From Bacteroidales bacterium (lineage in GTDB: Bacteria > Bacteroidota > Bacteroidia > Bacteroidales > Muribaculaceae), in NCBI GenBank assembly GCA_019415705.1, contig DXYS01000020.1, positions 1 through 28,937 of the forward strand: a DNA stretch of 28,937 nt, given 5' to 3'. This document shows positions 15,765 to 24,137 of the stretch, piece after piece. The translations under genes were made by a program, and so were the position numbers. The notes below the pieces were generated by a model. The model saw only the letters and a list, made by a program, of their open reading frames with translations. It made no database searches and had not been told where the DNA came from. How positions within the stretch are numbered: position 1 is the first letter of the stretch; every line of letters starts with the position of its first letter.

Positions 15765-16706
15765 ATGTCAGACAAACTCACATCGCAGACAGTCGACAGC
15801 CTTATAGCCTCACAGCTTGCCGTATGGCCTCAGGCCGCGGCAAACTTTGAGGCGCTTAAGGGCGTCAAGGTCAAAGACATCAATGTCGACGGCATGAAGA
15901 TAAAGGTACAGTTCAATCCCGCACGCATCGTTTCATCAGCCGCCAAGGTCGACGCCAAATCGCTCAAAGAGCGCAAATGCTTTCTATGCGGCGAAAACCG
16001 TCCCGCCGTGCAGGAGGGCATCGAGTGGTCAGACGGCCGTTACACAGTGCTCATCAACCCGTTCCCGATTTTTCCGCGCCACCTGACCATCCCCGACAAC
16101 AGCCACACCGACCAGCTCATCCGCGGCCGCGTGGCAGACATGATGCGTCTTGCAGCCGAACTCGAGGACTACACAGTCTTTTACAACGGCCCGCGCTGCG
16201 GCGCATCGGCTCCCGACCACATGCACTTTCAGGCAGGCAACTCCGACTTCCTGATGCTCGCCGAAGCATTGGAAGACAGCGAGCTGAAGACTGTCGCCAC
16301 CGACAGTGACGCCGTACTCGCCGTGGTCGACACCCTGCCCCTCAAAGTCTTTGTCATCGACAGTGACGACCCTGAGGCCGGCGCACGTCTTTTTGACCGT
16401 CTGTATGAGGCGATGCCCGTACCCGAGGGCGAAAAAGAGCCGATGATGAACATACTCTGCTACCCGACCCCTGCCGGAGTGCGCCTCGTCGTCATCCCGC
16501 GCAAGCGTCACCGCCCGACATTCTACGGCACCGAAGGCCCCGGCACTATGCTTATCAGCCCTGCCTCAGTCGACATGGGCGGAGTGTTCATCACACCGTT
16601 AGAAAAAGACTTCGACGTATTCGACGCCGAAACAGCGCGTCGTATTTATAACGAATTATGCCTCTCGGCTGACGAAATCAACACTATTGCCTCTAATGTC
16701 AAATAA
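15765..16706 (+). CDS. DUF4922 protein, GalT/Ap4A-phosphorylase-like nucleotidyltransferase (putative)
   Basis: This 313-residue cytoplasmic protein has features of the HIT/GalT superfamily. A zinc-type knuckle C72-F-L-C75 (KCFLCGENRP) is followed by NPFPIFPRHLTIP and the active-site motif DH152-M-H154-F-Q156, equivalent to the HxHxQ of galactose-1-phosphate uridylyltransferase and Ap4A phosphorylase, in which the second histidine carries the nucleotidyl group. It therefore may transfer a nucleotidyl group to or from a sugar-1-phosphate or dinucleotide. The ATG at 15765 is 20 bp after the GT2 stop; a longer open frame from 15618 overlaps the GT2 gene and lacks family similarity. Its end overlaps the SpoIID gene. 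The substrate is unknown; pairing with a GT2 protein suggests supply of an activated sugar. Confidence 0.8.
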   Translation: MSDKLTSQTVDSLIASQLAVWPQAAANFEALKGVKVKDINVDGMKIKVQFNPARIVSSAAKVDAKSLKERKCFLCGENRPAVQEGIEWSDGRYTVLINPFPIFPRHLTIPDNSHTDQLIRGRVADMMRLAAELEDYTVFYNGPRCGASAPDHMHFQAGNSDFLMLAEALEDSELKTVATDSDAVLAVVDTLPLKVFVIDSDDPEAGARLFDRLYEAMPVPEGEKEPMMNILCYPTPAGVRLVVIPRKRHRPTFYGTEGPGTMLISPASVDMGGVFITPLEKDFDVFDAETARRIYNELCLSADEINTIASNVK

Positions 16707-18042
16707 CAGATCGACTATGCCCACAGTAAGTGTCGGCATACTTGCCGCCGACAGCATAACCGTCGTTTTTAACGGCGAATATCGCTGCGGCGACCTTACG
16801 CTCAGCGGCGAGTACACTTTTGACAGAGCCGCAGACCGAGATGCGGCTGTCATGAGTGTCACCGGCCTCATCCTGACCCCCGGCGACGTCATCGAGGCCG
16901 TCAATCCGGCCGAAGCCTCATTTACGATAAAAGATGTTGTAATCGGCGTCAACTTCCACTGGGAGCGTCGCGAGAATCAGACTTTCCGCGGCAATCTCGC
17001 TTTCGGTTTCGAGCACGGCAAAATGTATGCCATCGACATTGTCCCCGTCGAAGACTATCTCGCAAGCGTCATTTCGTCAGAGATGAGCGCAACGGCATCT
17101 GTCGAGCTGCTTAAAGCCCATGCCGTCATATCACGCAGCTGGCTGCTTGCCCAGATTGCCAAACAGCAGGCTCTGACCGACAGCGGCGAGACATATCAGA
17201 CATCGACTGTCACCGATGATGAGATTGTCAGATGGTATGACCGCGAGGACCATGTAGCCTTCCACGTATGCGCTGACGACCACTGCCAGCGCTATCAGGG
17301 CATCACACGCCAGACCACATCGCGCGTCGCCTTCGCCGTAGCCGCAACACGCGGCATGGTGCTGACCGACGGCGGACGGCTCTGCGACGCTCGTTTCTCC
17401 AAATGCTGCGGAGGCGTTTTTGAAGAATTTGAGAACTGTTGGGAGCCGGTAAGACACTCATATCTCGTCGCACGCCGCGACAGCCCGGCCGCACATGACT
17501 TTCCCGACCTGCGCATCGAGACGGAGGCCGTACGTTGGATAGAGAGCCGCCCCGACGCGTTCTGCAACACCGCTGACGCCGAGATACTCTCACAGGTGCT
17601 CAACAACTATGATCAGGAGACTGCTGACTTCTACCGCTGGACTGTAAGCTACGGTCGCGACGAACTCGCCGCTCTCGTAAAAGAACGCTCCGGCATCGAC
17701 TTCGGTGAGATTGTTGACCTGCAGTCTCTGACACGCGGCACATCGGGCCGCATCGTCCGTCTGCGCATCGTCGGCACAAAGCGCACGATGGTCATAGGTA
17801 AAGAGTTGGAGATACGACGAACACTCTCGCCGTCACATCTATACAGTTCGGCATTCACCGTCGAGCGTCATGACATCGGCGCCGACGGCGTTCCGGCCCG
17901 CATCACCCTCCACGGCGCCGGCTGGGGACACGGAGTAGGCCTCTGCCAGATAGGCGCAGCCGTGATGGGTGCACGCGGCTATACATTCGACGCCATTCTT
18001 TCCCATTACTTCCCCGGAGCAAAGCTCGACACCATATATTAA
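16696..18042 (+). CDS. SpoIID/LytB-domain protein without signal peptide
   Basis: SpoIID proteins are lytic transglycosylases that cut denuded glycan strands. The domain is visible from the YLASVISSEMS segment, where E129 matches the catalytic glutamate position of Bacillus SpoIID, through LLKAHAVISRSWLLA, to the typical C-terminal GAGWGHGVGLCQIGA motif and the FPGAKL end. The product has 448 residues if it starts at ATG 16696, which overlaps the DUF4922 gene by 11 bp; an ATG at 16717 (PTVSVGIL) is equally plausible, and a TTG at 16687 less so. None of these starts gives a signal peptide or membrane anchor, so the enzyme appears cytoplasmic, which does not fit action on the sacculus. The gap to the permease gene is 36 bp. 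Confidence 0.88.
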   Translation: MSNNRSTMPTVSVGILAADSITVVFNGEYRCGDLTLSGEYTFDRAADRDAAVMSVTGLILTPGDVIEAVNPAEASFTIKDVVIGVNFHWERRENQTFRGNLAFGFEHGKMYAIDIVPVEDYLASVISSEMSATASVELLKAHAVISRSWLLAQIAKQQALTDSGETYQTSTVTDDEIVRWYDREDHVAFHVCADDHCQRYQGITRQTTSRVAFAVAATRGMVLTDGGRLCDARFSKCCGGVFEEFENCWEPVRHSYLVARRDSPAAHDFPDLRIETEAVRWIESRPDAFCNTADAEILSQVLNNYDQETADFYRWTVSYGRDELAALVKERSGIDFGEIVDLQSLTRGTSGRIVRLRIVGTKRTMVIGKELEIRRTLSPSHLYSSAFTVERHDIGADGVPARITLHGAGWGHGVGLCQIGAAVMGARGYTFDAILSHYFPGAKLDTIY

Positions 18043-18078
18043 ATCAATCCTGAAACAACACAAGCAAATAATAAACCA

Positions 18079-19977
18079 ATGAAATCAGCAACCAAACGCA
18101 ACCCGTGGGCATGGATTCCGACGCTATATTTCGCGCAGGGTCTCCCCTACGTTGCCGTGATGACCATTTCGGTCATTATGTATAAACGTCTCGGCATCTC
18201 CAACACCGACATCGCCCTCTACACCGGTTGGCTCTATCTTCCTTGGGTCATCAAACCCTTCTGGAGCCCGTTTGTAGACATTATCCGCACAAAACGCTGG
18301 TGGACGCTCACCATGCAATGGATTATAGCTTTCGCGCTCGCCGGCATAGCCTTCACGATACCGACGCCATTCTTCTTCCAGCTGACGCTTGCGATATTCT
18401 GGATAGTCGGCTTCACATCAGCCACCCACGACATTGCCGCCGACGGTTTCTATATGCTTGCGCTGACCGAGCATGAGCAGTCGCTCTATGTGGGCATCCG
18501 CTCTACATTCTACCGCGTCGCCACAGTCGCCGGTCAGGGTCTGTTAGTTATCATAGCCGGTCTTATCGAGACTAACTCGGGCCTCGAGCCGCTGCACATC
18601 GACGTCAACGCAGATCCCGCCGTGGAGTGGAAGGCGCCCGACATGACAGCCATCTACTCCACAGAGTCTGACCTGCAGGGTGAGATGCAGTTTGTTACTG
18701 CCGGCGTAGACAAGCCTATTGCCACCGTCGCCCCCAAAGAGGTCGAAGTGAACGGTCAGATGATGCCCTTCACCGCTTACGCAGCCATGATGCGCGACTC
18801 CGTGCGTCATCTCAACGAAGCAAACGGTTTCGTCGCCGCTGAAGTTAAAACCGCAGACAACAAAGCCGCTGTGGCCGAAGACAAAGGCCCGTCGGCCTTC
18901 ACACGCTGGGTCACCGAGACTTTTGGTGAGAAACGCGAAGTCTCTGACGACCATGTAGCCAACAACTTCGCCATCGCCGCCGTGCGCCTCACACGCGCTC
19001 CCGAGCCCGGCGAGACCGTCGTGCTCAACGTCACACACAAGGCCGGCGACCAGAGCATCAAGCTTGAGCAGGCCGCTCTGTCGACACGTTTTGAGTTCAA
19101 TGATAAAAACTGGGACAAACCCGCATATCTTTTCTATGAGGCAGACCACAAACTGACCTCGGCCACATCGGCCCGCTTCGAGGGCGCATCAGGCAATATC
19201 CCCTTGGCATGGCTCGTCGTCTTTGTGTCACTGTCGGCATTCTTCTTCATCGTTGCAATGTACCACAGCTGGGCACTGCCGCGTCCCGCATCCGACGACA
19301 ACCGCAGCGCCACATCCGCCTCACAGATTTTCCGTGACTTCATTGACACTTTCAAATCATTCTTCCAGAAGAAACAGGTATTGGTCGCCATCGCCTTCAT
19401 GCTGCTCTACCGTCTGCCCGAAGCACAGTTGGTCAAACTCATCAACCCCTTCCTGCTTGACCCGATTGACAAAGGCGGTCTGGCTCTGACCACAGGCGAT
19501 GTAGGCTTTGTCTACGGCACCGTCGGCATCATCGGCCTGACCATCGGCGGCATCATCGGCGGCATCGTCGCCGCACGCGGCGGTCTCAAGAAATGGCTAT
19601 GGCCGATGGCTTGGAGCATGTCGCTGACCTGCCTGACGTTTGTTTATCTGAGCTATGCAACCGCTCCGTCACTTCTGACAATCAACATCTGCGTCTTCAT
19701 CGAGCAGTTTGGCTACGGATTCGGATTCACAGCATACATGCTTTACCTTATCTACTTCTCCGAGGGCAAGCACAAGACCGCCCACTACGCAATCTGCACG
19801 GGTTTCATGGCCTTAGGCATGATGTTGCCCGGCATGGCCGCAGGCTGGCTGCAGGAGTGCATCGGCTACCGCCACTTCTTTATCTGGACAATGATTTGCT
19901 GCGCTGCCACAATCGGCATCTGCGCCTTCCTCAAAATTGATCCGGCCTTCGGACGCAAAGAGAAAGAATCTAAATAA
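18079..19977 (+). CDS. AmpG-like MFS permease with large periplasmic insert
   Basis: AmpG-type permeases import anhydro-muropeptides or related wall fragments across the inner membrane. The N-terminal PTLYFAQGLPYVAVMTISV, the ASATHDIAADG-like segment (TSATHDIAADGFY) and IRSTFYRVATVAGQG are typical of the family. The protein has 632 residues against about 430-500 for ordinary members, because a hydrophilic stretch of some 209 residues (about 165-373) sits between helices 5 and 6. By the inside-N topology this insert is periplasmic. Its second half, with RAPEPGETVVLNV and FEFNDKNWDKPAYLF, looks like a beta-sandwich. About six further helices follow. Context (amidase, NamZ, kinase) supports a wall-fragment transport role, but MurNAc or sugar transport is also possible. 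Confidence 0.85.
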   Translation: MKSATKRNPWAWIPTLYFAQGLPYVAVMTISVIMYKRLGISNTDIALYTGWLYLPWVIKPFWSPFVDIIRTKRWWTLTMQWIIAFALAGIAFTIPTPFFFQLTLAIFWIVGFTSATHDIAADGFYMLALTEHEQSLYVGIRSTFYRVATVAGQGLLVIIAGLIETNSGLEPLHIDVNADPAVEWKAPDMTAIYSTESDLQGEMQFVTAGVDKPIATVAPKEVEVNGQMMPFTAYAAMMRDSVRHLNEANGFVAAEVKTADNKAAVAEDKGPSAFTRWVTETFGEKREVSDDHVANNFAIAAVRLTRAPEPGETVVLNVTHKAGDQSIKLEQAALSTRFEFNDKNWDKPAYLFYEADHKLTSATSARFEGASGNIPLAWLVVFVSLSAFFFIVAMYHSWALPRPASDDNRSATSASQIFRDFIDTFKSFFQKKQVLVAIAFMLLYRLPEAQLVKLINPFLLDPIDKGGLALTTGDVGFVYGTVGIIGLTIGGIIGGIVAARGGLKKWLWPMAWSMSLTCLTFVYLSYATAPSLLTINICVFIEQFGYGFGFTAYMLYLIYFSEGKHKTAHYAICTGFMALGMMLPGMAAGWLQECIGYRHFFIWTMICCAATIGICAFLKIDPAFGRKEKESK

Positions 19978-20015
19978 ACATCCATACACAATTATCACAT
20001 TTCTGATTATAAAAA

Positions 20016-21251
20016 ATGAAATTCAACAGATTATTGACCATAACCCTCGCAGCCGTCATCTCTCTGACGGCTGCGGCTCAGGTCAAGACCGGCATCGAGG
20101 TACTCCGCGACCGCGGTTTTGCTGAACTCAAAGGCAAACGCGTCGGCCTGCTTACAAACCCCACCGGCATTGACCGCAACCTCAAGTCAACCATTGACAT
20201 TCTCGCCGAAGCTGACGGCGTCGAGCTCAAAGGCCTTTACTCGCCCGAACACGGTGTGCGCGGCGACGTACACGCCGGCGACACAGTCAGCACCTACGTT
20301 GACCCAAAGACCGGCGTGACCGTACATTCTGTTTACGGCAAACGTTTCAAGCCTTCGGCCGAACAACTCAAGGACATTGACGTGCTCATATATGACATTC
20401 AGGACAATGGCTGCCGCTCATACACTTTCATCTCATCGATGGGTCTGGCCATGGAGGCCTGTGCTGAGCTCGGCAAGGAATTCATGGTGCTCGACCGTCC
20501 CAATCCCGTCGGCGGCGAAATTGTCGAGGGTAATGTTGTCGAGGATTCATGTTTCTCGTTTGTCAGCAGATTCCGCATCCCCTATCTTTACGGCCTGACA
20601 CCCGGCGAGCTCGCCCGTTATCTCAACGAGGAAGGACAGCTCAAAAACGGAGTCAAGGCCAAGCTTACAGTTATACCGATGGAAGGCTGGACTCGTGACA
20701 TGTCATTCGCCGATACCGGTCTGCCTTGGGTTCTCCCATCACCACACGTGCCGACACCCGATGCAGCCATCAACTATGCCGTGTCAGGCATACTCGGCGA
20801 GCTCTACTGCATCTCGATTGGTGTCGGATATACACTGCCGTTCAAACTTTTCGGCGCAGAATGGATTGACGCGGATAAATTCGCTGATCGCATGAACAGT
20901 CTCAATCTGCCCGGTATAAAATTCCGTCCGCTCCATTACAAACCGTTCTACTCCACCGGAAAAGACAAGGACATGCAGGGTGTCGAGTTCTTCATAACCG
21001 ACAAATCGGTCGCTCCATTGACTCTGACCCAGTTCTATGTCATGCAGGAGCTTGCCGACATGTATCCCGACAAGAAAGCCTTTGACATCGGCGACAAAAA
21101 ACGTTACAGCATGTTTGACAAGGTCTGCGGCAGCAAGGAGATACGCAAACGTTTCACCGAACGTTACCGCGTCGACGACATCAAGGACTACTGGAACAAG
21201 GACAACGAGTCGTTCAAGGCCGCCTCGGCCAAATATCGCCTCTACAAATAA
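20016..21251 (+). CDS. namZ: Exo-beta-N-acetylmuramidase NamZ (DUF1343, GH171)
   Basis: NamZ releases MurNAc from the non-reducing end of peptide-free glycan or MurNAc-GlcNAc. The 411-residue product has a signal peptide (1-21, ending AAAQ) and should be periplasmic. The DUF1343 core starts GIEVLRDRGF, GKRVGLLTNPTGIDR, then LYSPEHGVRG, in which E78 corresponds to the proposed catalytic glutamate of Bacillus NamZ. YDIQDNGCRSYTF and LDRPNPVGG are further family motifs, as is LPSPHVPTPD. It acts best after amidases have removed peptides, which fits the operon's first gene. It follows the permease by 38 bp and is separated from the next gene by 72 bp that include a hairpin repeat. Confidence 0.92.
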   Translation: MKFNRLLTITLAAVISLTAAAQVKTGIEVLRDRGFAELKGKRVGLLTNPTGIDRNLKSTIDILAEADGVELKGLYSPEHGVRGDVHAGDTVSTYVDPKTGVTVHSVYGKRFKPSAEQLKDIDVLIYDIQDNGCRSYTFISSMGLAMEACAELGKEFMVLDRPNPVGGEIVEGNVVEDSCFSFVSRFRIPYLYGLTPGELARYLNEEGQLKNGVKAKLTVIPMEGWTRDMSFADTGLPWVLPSPHVPTPDAAINYAVSGILGELYCISIGVGYTLPFKLFGAEWIDADKFADRMNSLNLPGIKFRPLHYKPFYSTGKDKDMQGVEFFITDKSVAPLTLTQFYVMQELADMYPDKKAFDIGDKKRYSMFDKVCGSKEIRKRFTERYRVDDIKDYWNKDNESFKAASAKYRLYK

Positions 21252-21258
21252 ATAAAAT

Positions 21259-21281
21259 GTAGAGACATGCCTTTGGCATGT
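21259..21281. repeat. Short intergenic hairpin inside the operon
   Basis: TGTAGAG precedes ACATGCC (21265-21271), loop TTT and GGCATGT (21275-21281), a perfect 7-bp stem. It resembles one arm of dispersed GTAGAGACATGCC-type hairpin repeats known in several phyla, with the right flank decayed. It may act as an mRNA processing or stability element. There is no T tract, so it is not a terminator. Confidence 0.55.
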
Positions 21282-21323
21282 ATAATTAGAAATCAACGTT
21301 TTGCAACCCCAATCGGCCACACA

Positions 21324-24137
21324 ATGGAGCAACGTTATCAATCTTTTTTAGACGACATCAGAAGTTTTGTCGACGCAAAGCGGGTCTACACTGACGATCT
21401 CAGACTTTTAGCGTGGGGCACTGACGCAGGTTTTTACCGTCTATTGCCAAAAATCGTCATCCGCTCGACAGACGAACACGAAGTCGCCCGTCTGCTTGCC
21501 GCCGCGTCAGCCCACGGGCTTCCGGTGACATTTCGCGCGGCAGGCACATCCCTGTCCGGGCAGGCCATAACAGACTCGGTGCTGATTGTAGCCGGTAAAA
21601 ACTGGGAGAAATACGACATTGCCCACGACGGCTCGACGGCGACTTTCCAGCCCGGTCTGATAGGTATGCGGGCCAACGAGCTGCTCAAACCCTACGGTCG
21701 CACTTTCGGTCCCGACCCGGCCTCGCGCAATTCGGCCATGGTCGGCGGCATCGTCATGAACAATGCCTCGGGTATGAGCTGCGGCGTCCATGCCAACAGC
21801 GACCGTGTGCTCCGCTCGATACGCATAATCCTTGCCGACGGCACAGTTTTAGACACGGCCGACGCCGAGTCGCGCCACCGTTTCGAACAGACACACCGTG
21901 CGCTGCTTGACGAGATCATAGCCATACGCGACGAGATCCGTGCCGACAAAGAGCTGACAGAGCGCATTAAGTTCAAATACAGCATCAAGAATGTCACAGG
22001 TCTCAACCTGCGTCCCTTCATCGCCTACGATGACCCGTTCGACATCATAGCCCACACGATGGTCGGCTCTGAGGGCACTTTGGCCTTCATGAGCTCAGTC
22101 ACAGTTGAGACTTCACACCTCTACCCCTACGGCGCCTCGGCCATGATATATTTCACCGAGCTCGCCGAGGCATGTCGTGCAGTCGTTGCCATGCGCCGCG
22201 CCGGCGAAGTCTACAGCTGCGAACTCTTGGACAGCAAGTCTCTCGACTCGGTCAATGACACCACCGGGCACGGTCTTACAGCCCTTTTGGTTGAGGTCCG
22301 TGCTGACAGTCAGGCCGAGCTTGACACAAAAATCCGAAATACGCTCAAAGCCATCAGCCCGTTTAAATTATTCAACGAGGCGCGCTTCTCATCAGACCCC
22401 GAGGAGACGGCCCGCTGGTGGAAGATACGCTCGGGTGTTTTCCCGACTGTCGGAGGCACACGTCCGCTCGGCACTACGGCGCTCATCGAGGACATCGCCT
22501 TCCATATCGCCGACCTGCCCGAAGCCACAGTCGCCCTCGCCGACCTGCTCAAAGAGTCGGGCTATGACGACGCCTGCATCTACGGACATGCACTCGAAGG
22601 CAACTACCACTTTGTCATCGCTCAGGCCTTCAATACCGACGAGGAAATCGCACGCTACCGTAATCTTATGGAACGTATTGAACAACTCGTCGTTGACCGT
22701 TTTGACGGCTCACTCAAGGCCGAGCACGGCACCGGACGCAACATGGCTCCCTTTGTCCGCAAGGAATGGGGTGAAAAAGCATGGCAGATGATGATCCGCA
22801 TCAAAAAGGCTTTTGACCCGCAGTCAATCCTTAACCCCGGTGTCATATTCAACGACGACCCTGAGTGTTTTATAAAGCATCTCAAGCCGCTGCCTCTTAC
22901 CGACCCGCATGTCGACCGCTGCATAGAGTGCGGCTTCTGTGAAGTCAACTGCGTCAGCTGCGGTCTGACACTCTCGGCTCGTCAGCGCATCGTCGTGCGC
23001 CGCGAAATCTCGCGTCTGACTGCGACCGGCGAAGACCCCGCGCGTCTCAAACGGCTCACTGACGCCTATAAATATCCGGGATTGGAAACCTGTGCCGGCG
23101 ACGGCCTCTGCAGCACCTCCTGTCCTATGGGCATAAATACGGCCGACCTGACACATGACCTCCGCGAAGCACGCATCGCCAAGGATTCGGCCGCATACCG
23201 CACCGGAGAGTGGTGTGCACGTCACCTCGGCGGCATAGAGTCAGGACTGCGTCTCGCCCTCGGGGCTGCGTCAGTCACACGCTCTGTCATCGGTGACAAG
23301 GCCGTCAACGCCATCGGCCGCGGTCTGCATAAAGTCGGCATGCCGCTATGGACATCAGCGCTCCCTCGTCCTTATCATATGAAAGACAGCACTATGCAGT
23401 CTGTCGAATCGGACGCTCCGCGCAAGGTCGTCTATTTCCCCTCGTGCATCAACCGCACGATGGGCGTCACCCCCGATAAAGCCGACCCCGATCAGCGGCC
23501 GCTCGTTGAGGTCATGACCGAGCTCTGTCGCCGTGCCGGCTATGAGGTCATCTTCCCCGAGGACATGGACGCTTTGTGCTGCGGCATGATCTGGGAGAGC
23601 AAGGGCATGCCCGACATCGCCGACAGCAAGACAGCCGAGCTCGAGGCCGCACTTATCAAGGCCTCTGAGGGAGGCCGATGGCCCGTGCTATGCGACCAGA
23701 GTCCCTGCCTTCACCGCATGCGCAACCACATCAAGTCGCTCAAGCTCCACGAGCCTGCCGAGTTCATCCTCGACTATCTTGCTCCATATCTTGAGTTCTC
23801 GCGCGAAGACATATCCGTCGCTGTCCACATCACCTGTTCGTCAAGACTGATGGGGCTTGCTGACAAAATCATCAGACTTGCTTCAATGTGCGCCACATCG
23901 GTGACCGTCCCCGCCGAAGTCGGTTGCTGCGGCTTTGCCGGCGACAGAGGTTTCAATTATCCCGAACTCAACGCTTGGGGTCTGCGCAAACTGCGTCCGG
24001 CCCTCGAAAAAGCAAATGTCACCGAAGGTTACTCAAACTCACGCACCTGCGAAATCGGTCTGACAACCAACAGCGGCATTAATTACAAATCAATCGCTTA
24101 TCTCGTTTCAAGATGCACACGTCCGAAAAACAACTAA
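21324..24137 (+). CDS. FAD- and Fe-S-containing D-2-hydroxyacid (D-lactate) dehydrogenase-like protein
   Basis: The 937-residue protein joins a GlcD-like FAD domain to a GlpC-like iron-sulfur part. FAD binding of the vanillyl-oxidase type is seen in TFRAAGTSLSGQA and in NNASGMSCG. A GHALEGNYHF segment and EHGTGRNMAPF are the C-terminal half of that domain. Then follow C533-x2-C536-x2-C539-x3-C543 and C590-x5-C596-x3-CP, and two CCG motifs (C752-C753, C868-C869). Such enzymes oxidise D-lactate or glycolate and pass electrons to the quinone pool. In an operon for MurNAc use, D-lactate released by a MurQ etherase is the obvious substrate. The start is ATG 21324; an in-frame ATG at 21267 lies in the hairpin repeat and is unlikely. 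The end overlaps the next gene by 25 bp. Confidence 0.85.
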   Translation: MEQRYQSFLDDIRSFVDAKRVYTDDLRLLAWGTDAGFYRLLPKIVIRSTDEHEVARLLAAASAHGLPVTFRAAGTSLSGQAITDSVLIVAGKNWEKYDIAHDGSTATFQPGLIGMRANELLKPYGRTFGPDPASRNSAMVGGIVMNNASGMSCGVHANSDRVLRSIRIILADGTVLDTADAESRHRFEQTHRALLDEIIAIRDEIRADKELTERIKFKYSIKNVTGLNLRPFIAYDDPFDIIAHTMVGSEGTLAFMSSVTVETSHLYPYGASAMIYFTELAEACRAVVAMRRAGEVYSCELLDSKSLDSVNDTTGHGLTALLVEVRADSQAELDTKIRNTLKAISPFKLFNEARFSSDPEETARWWKIRSGVFPTVGGTRPLGTTALIEDIAFHIADLPEATVALADLLKESGYDDACIYGHALEGNYHFVIAQAFNTDEEIARYRNLMERIEQLVVDRFDGSLKAEHGTGRNMAPFVRKEWGEKAWQMMIRIKKAFDPQSILNPGVIFNDDPECFIKHLKPLPLTDPHVDRCIECGFCEVNCVSCGLTLSARQRIVVRREISRLTATGEDPARLKRLTDAYKYPGLETCAGDGLCSTSCPMGINTADLTHDLREARIAKDSAAYRTGEWCARHLGGIESGLRLALGAASVTRSVIGDKAVNAIGRGLHKVGMPLWTSALPRPYHMKDSTMQSVESDAPRKVVYFPSCINRTMGVTPDKADPDQRPLVEVMTELCRRAGYEVIFPEDMDALCCGMIWESKGMPDIADSKTAELEAALIKASEGGRWPVLCDQSPCLHRMRNHIKSLKLHEPAEFILDYLAPYLEFSREDISVAVHITCSSRLMGLADKIIRLASMCATSVTVPAEVGCCGFAGDRGFNYPELNAWGLRKLRPALEKANVTEGYSNSRTCEIGLTTNSGINYKSIAYLVSRCTRPKNN

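Noticed and set aside
21267..21323. Earlier in-frame ATG for the FAD/Fe-S dehydrogenase
   Set aside because: The extra 19 codons run through the intergenic hairpin repeat and do not look like a family N-terminus or a signal peptide.
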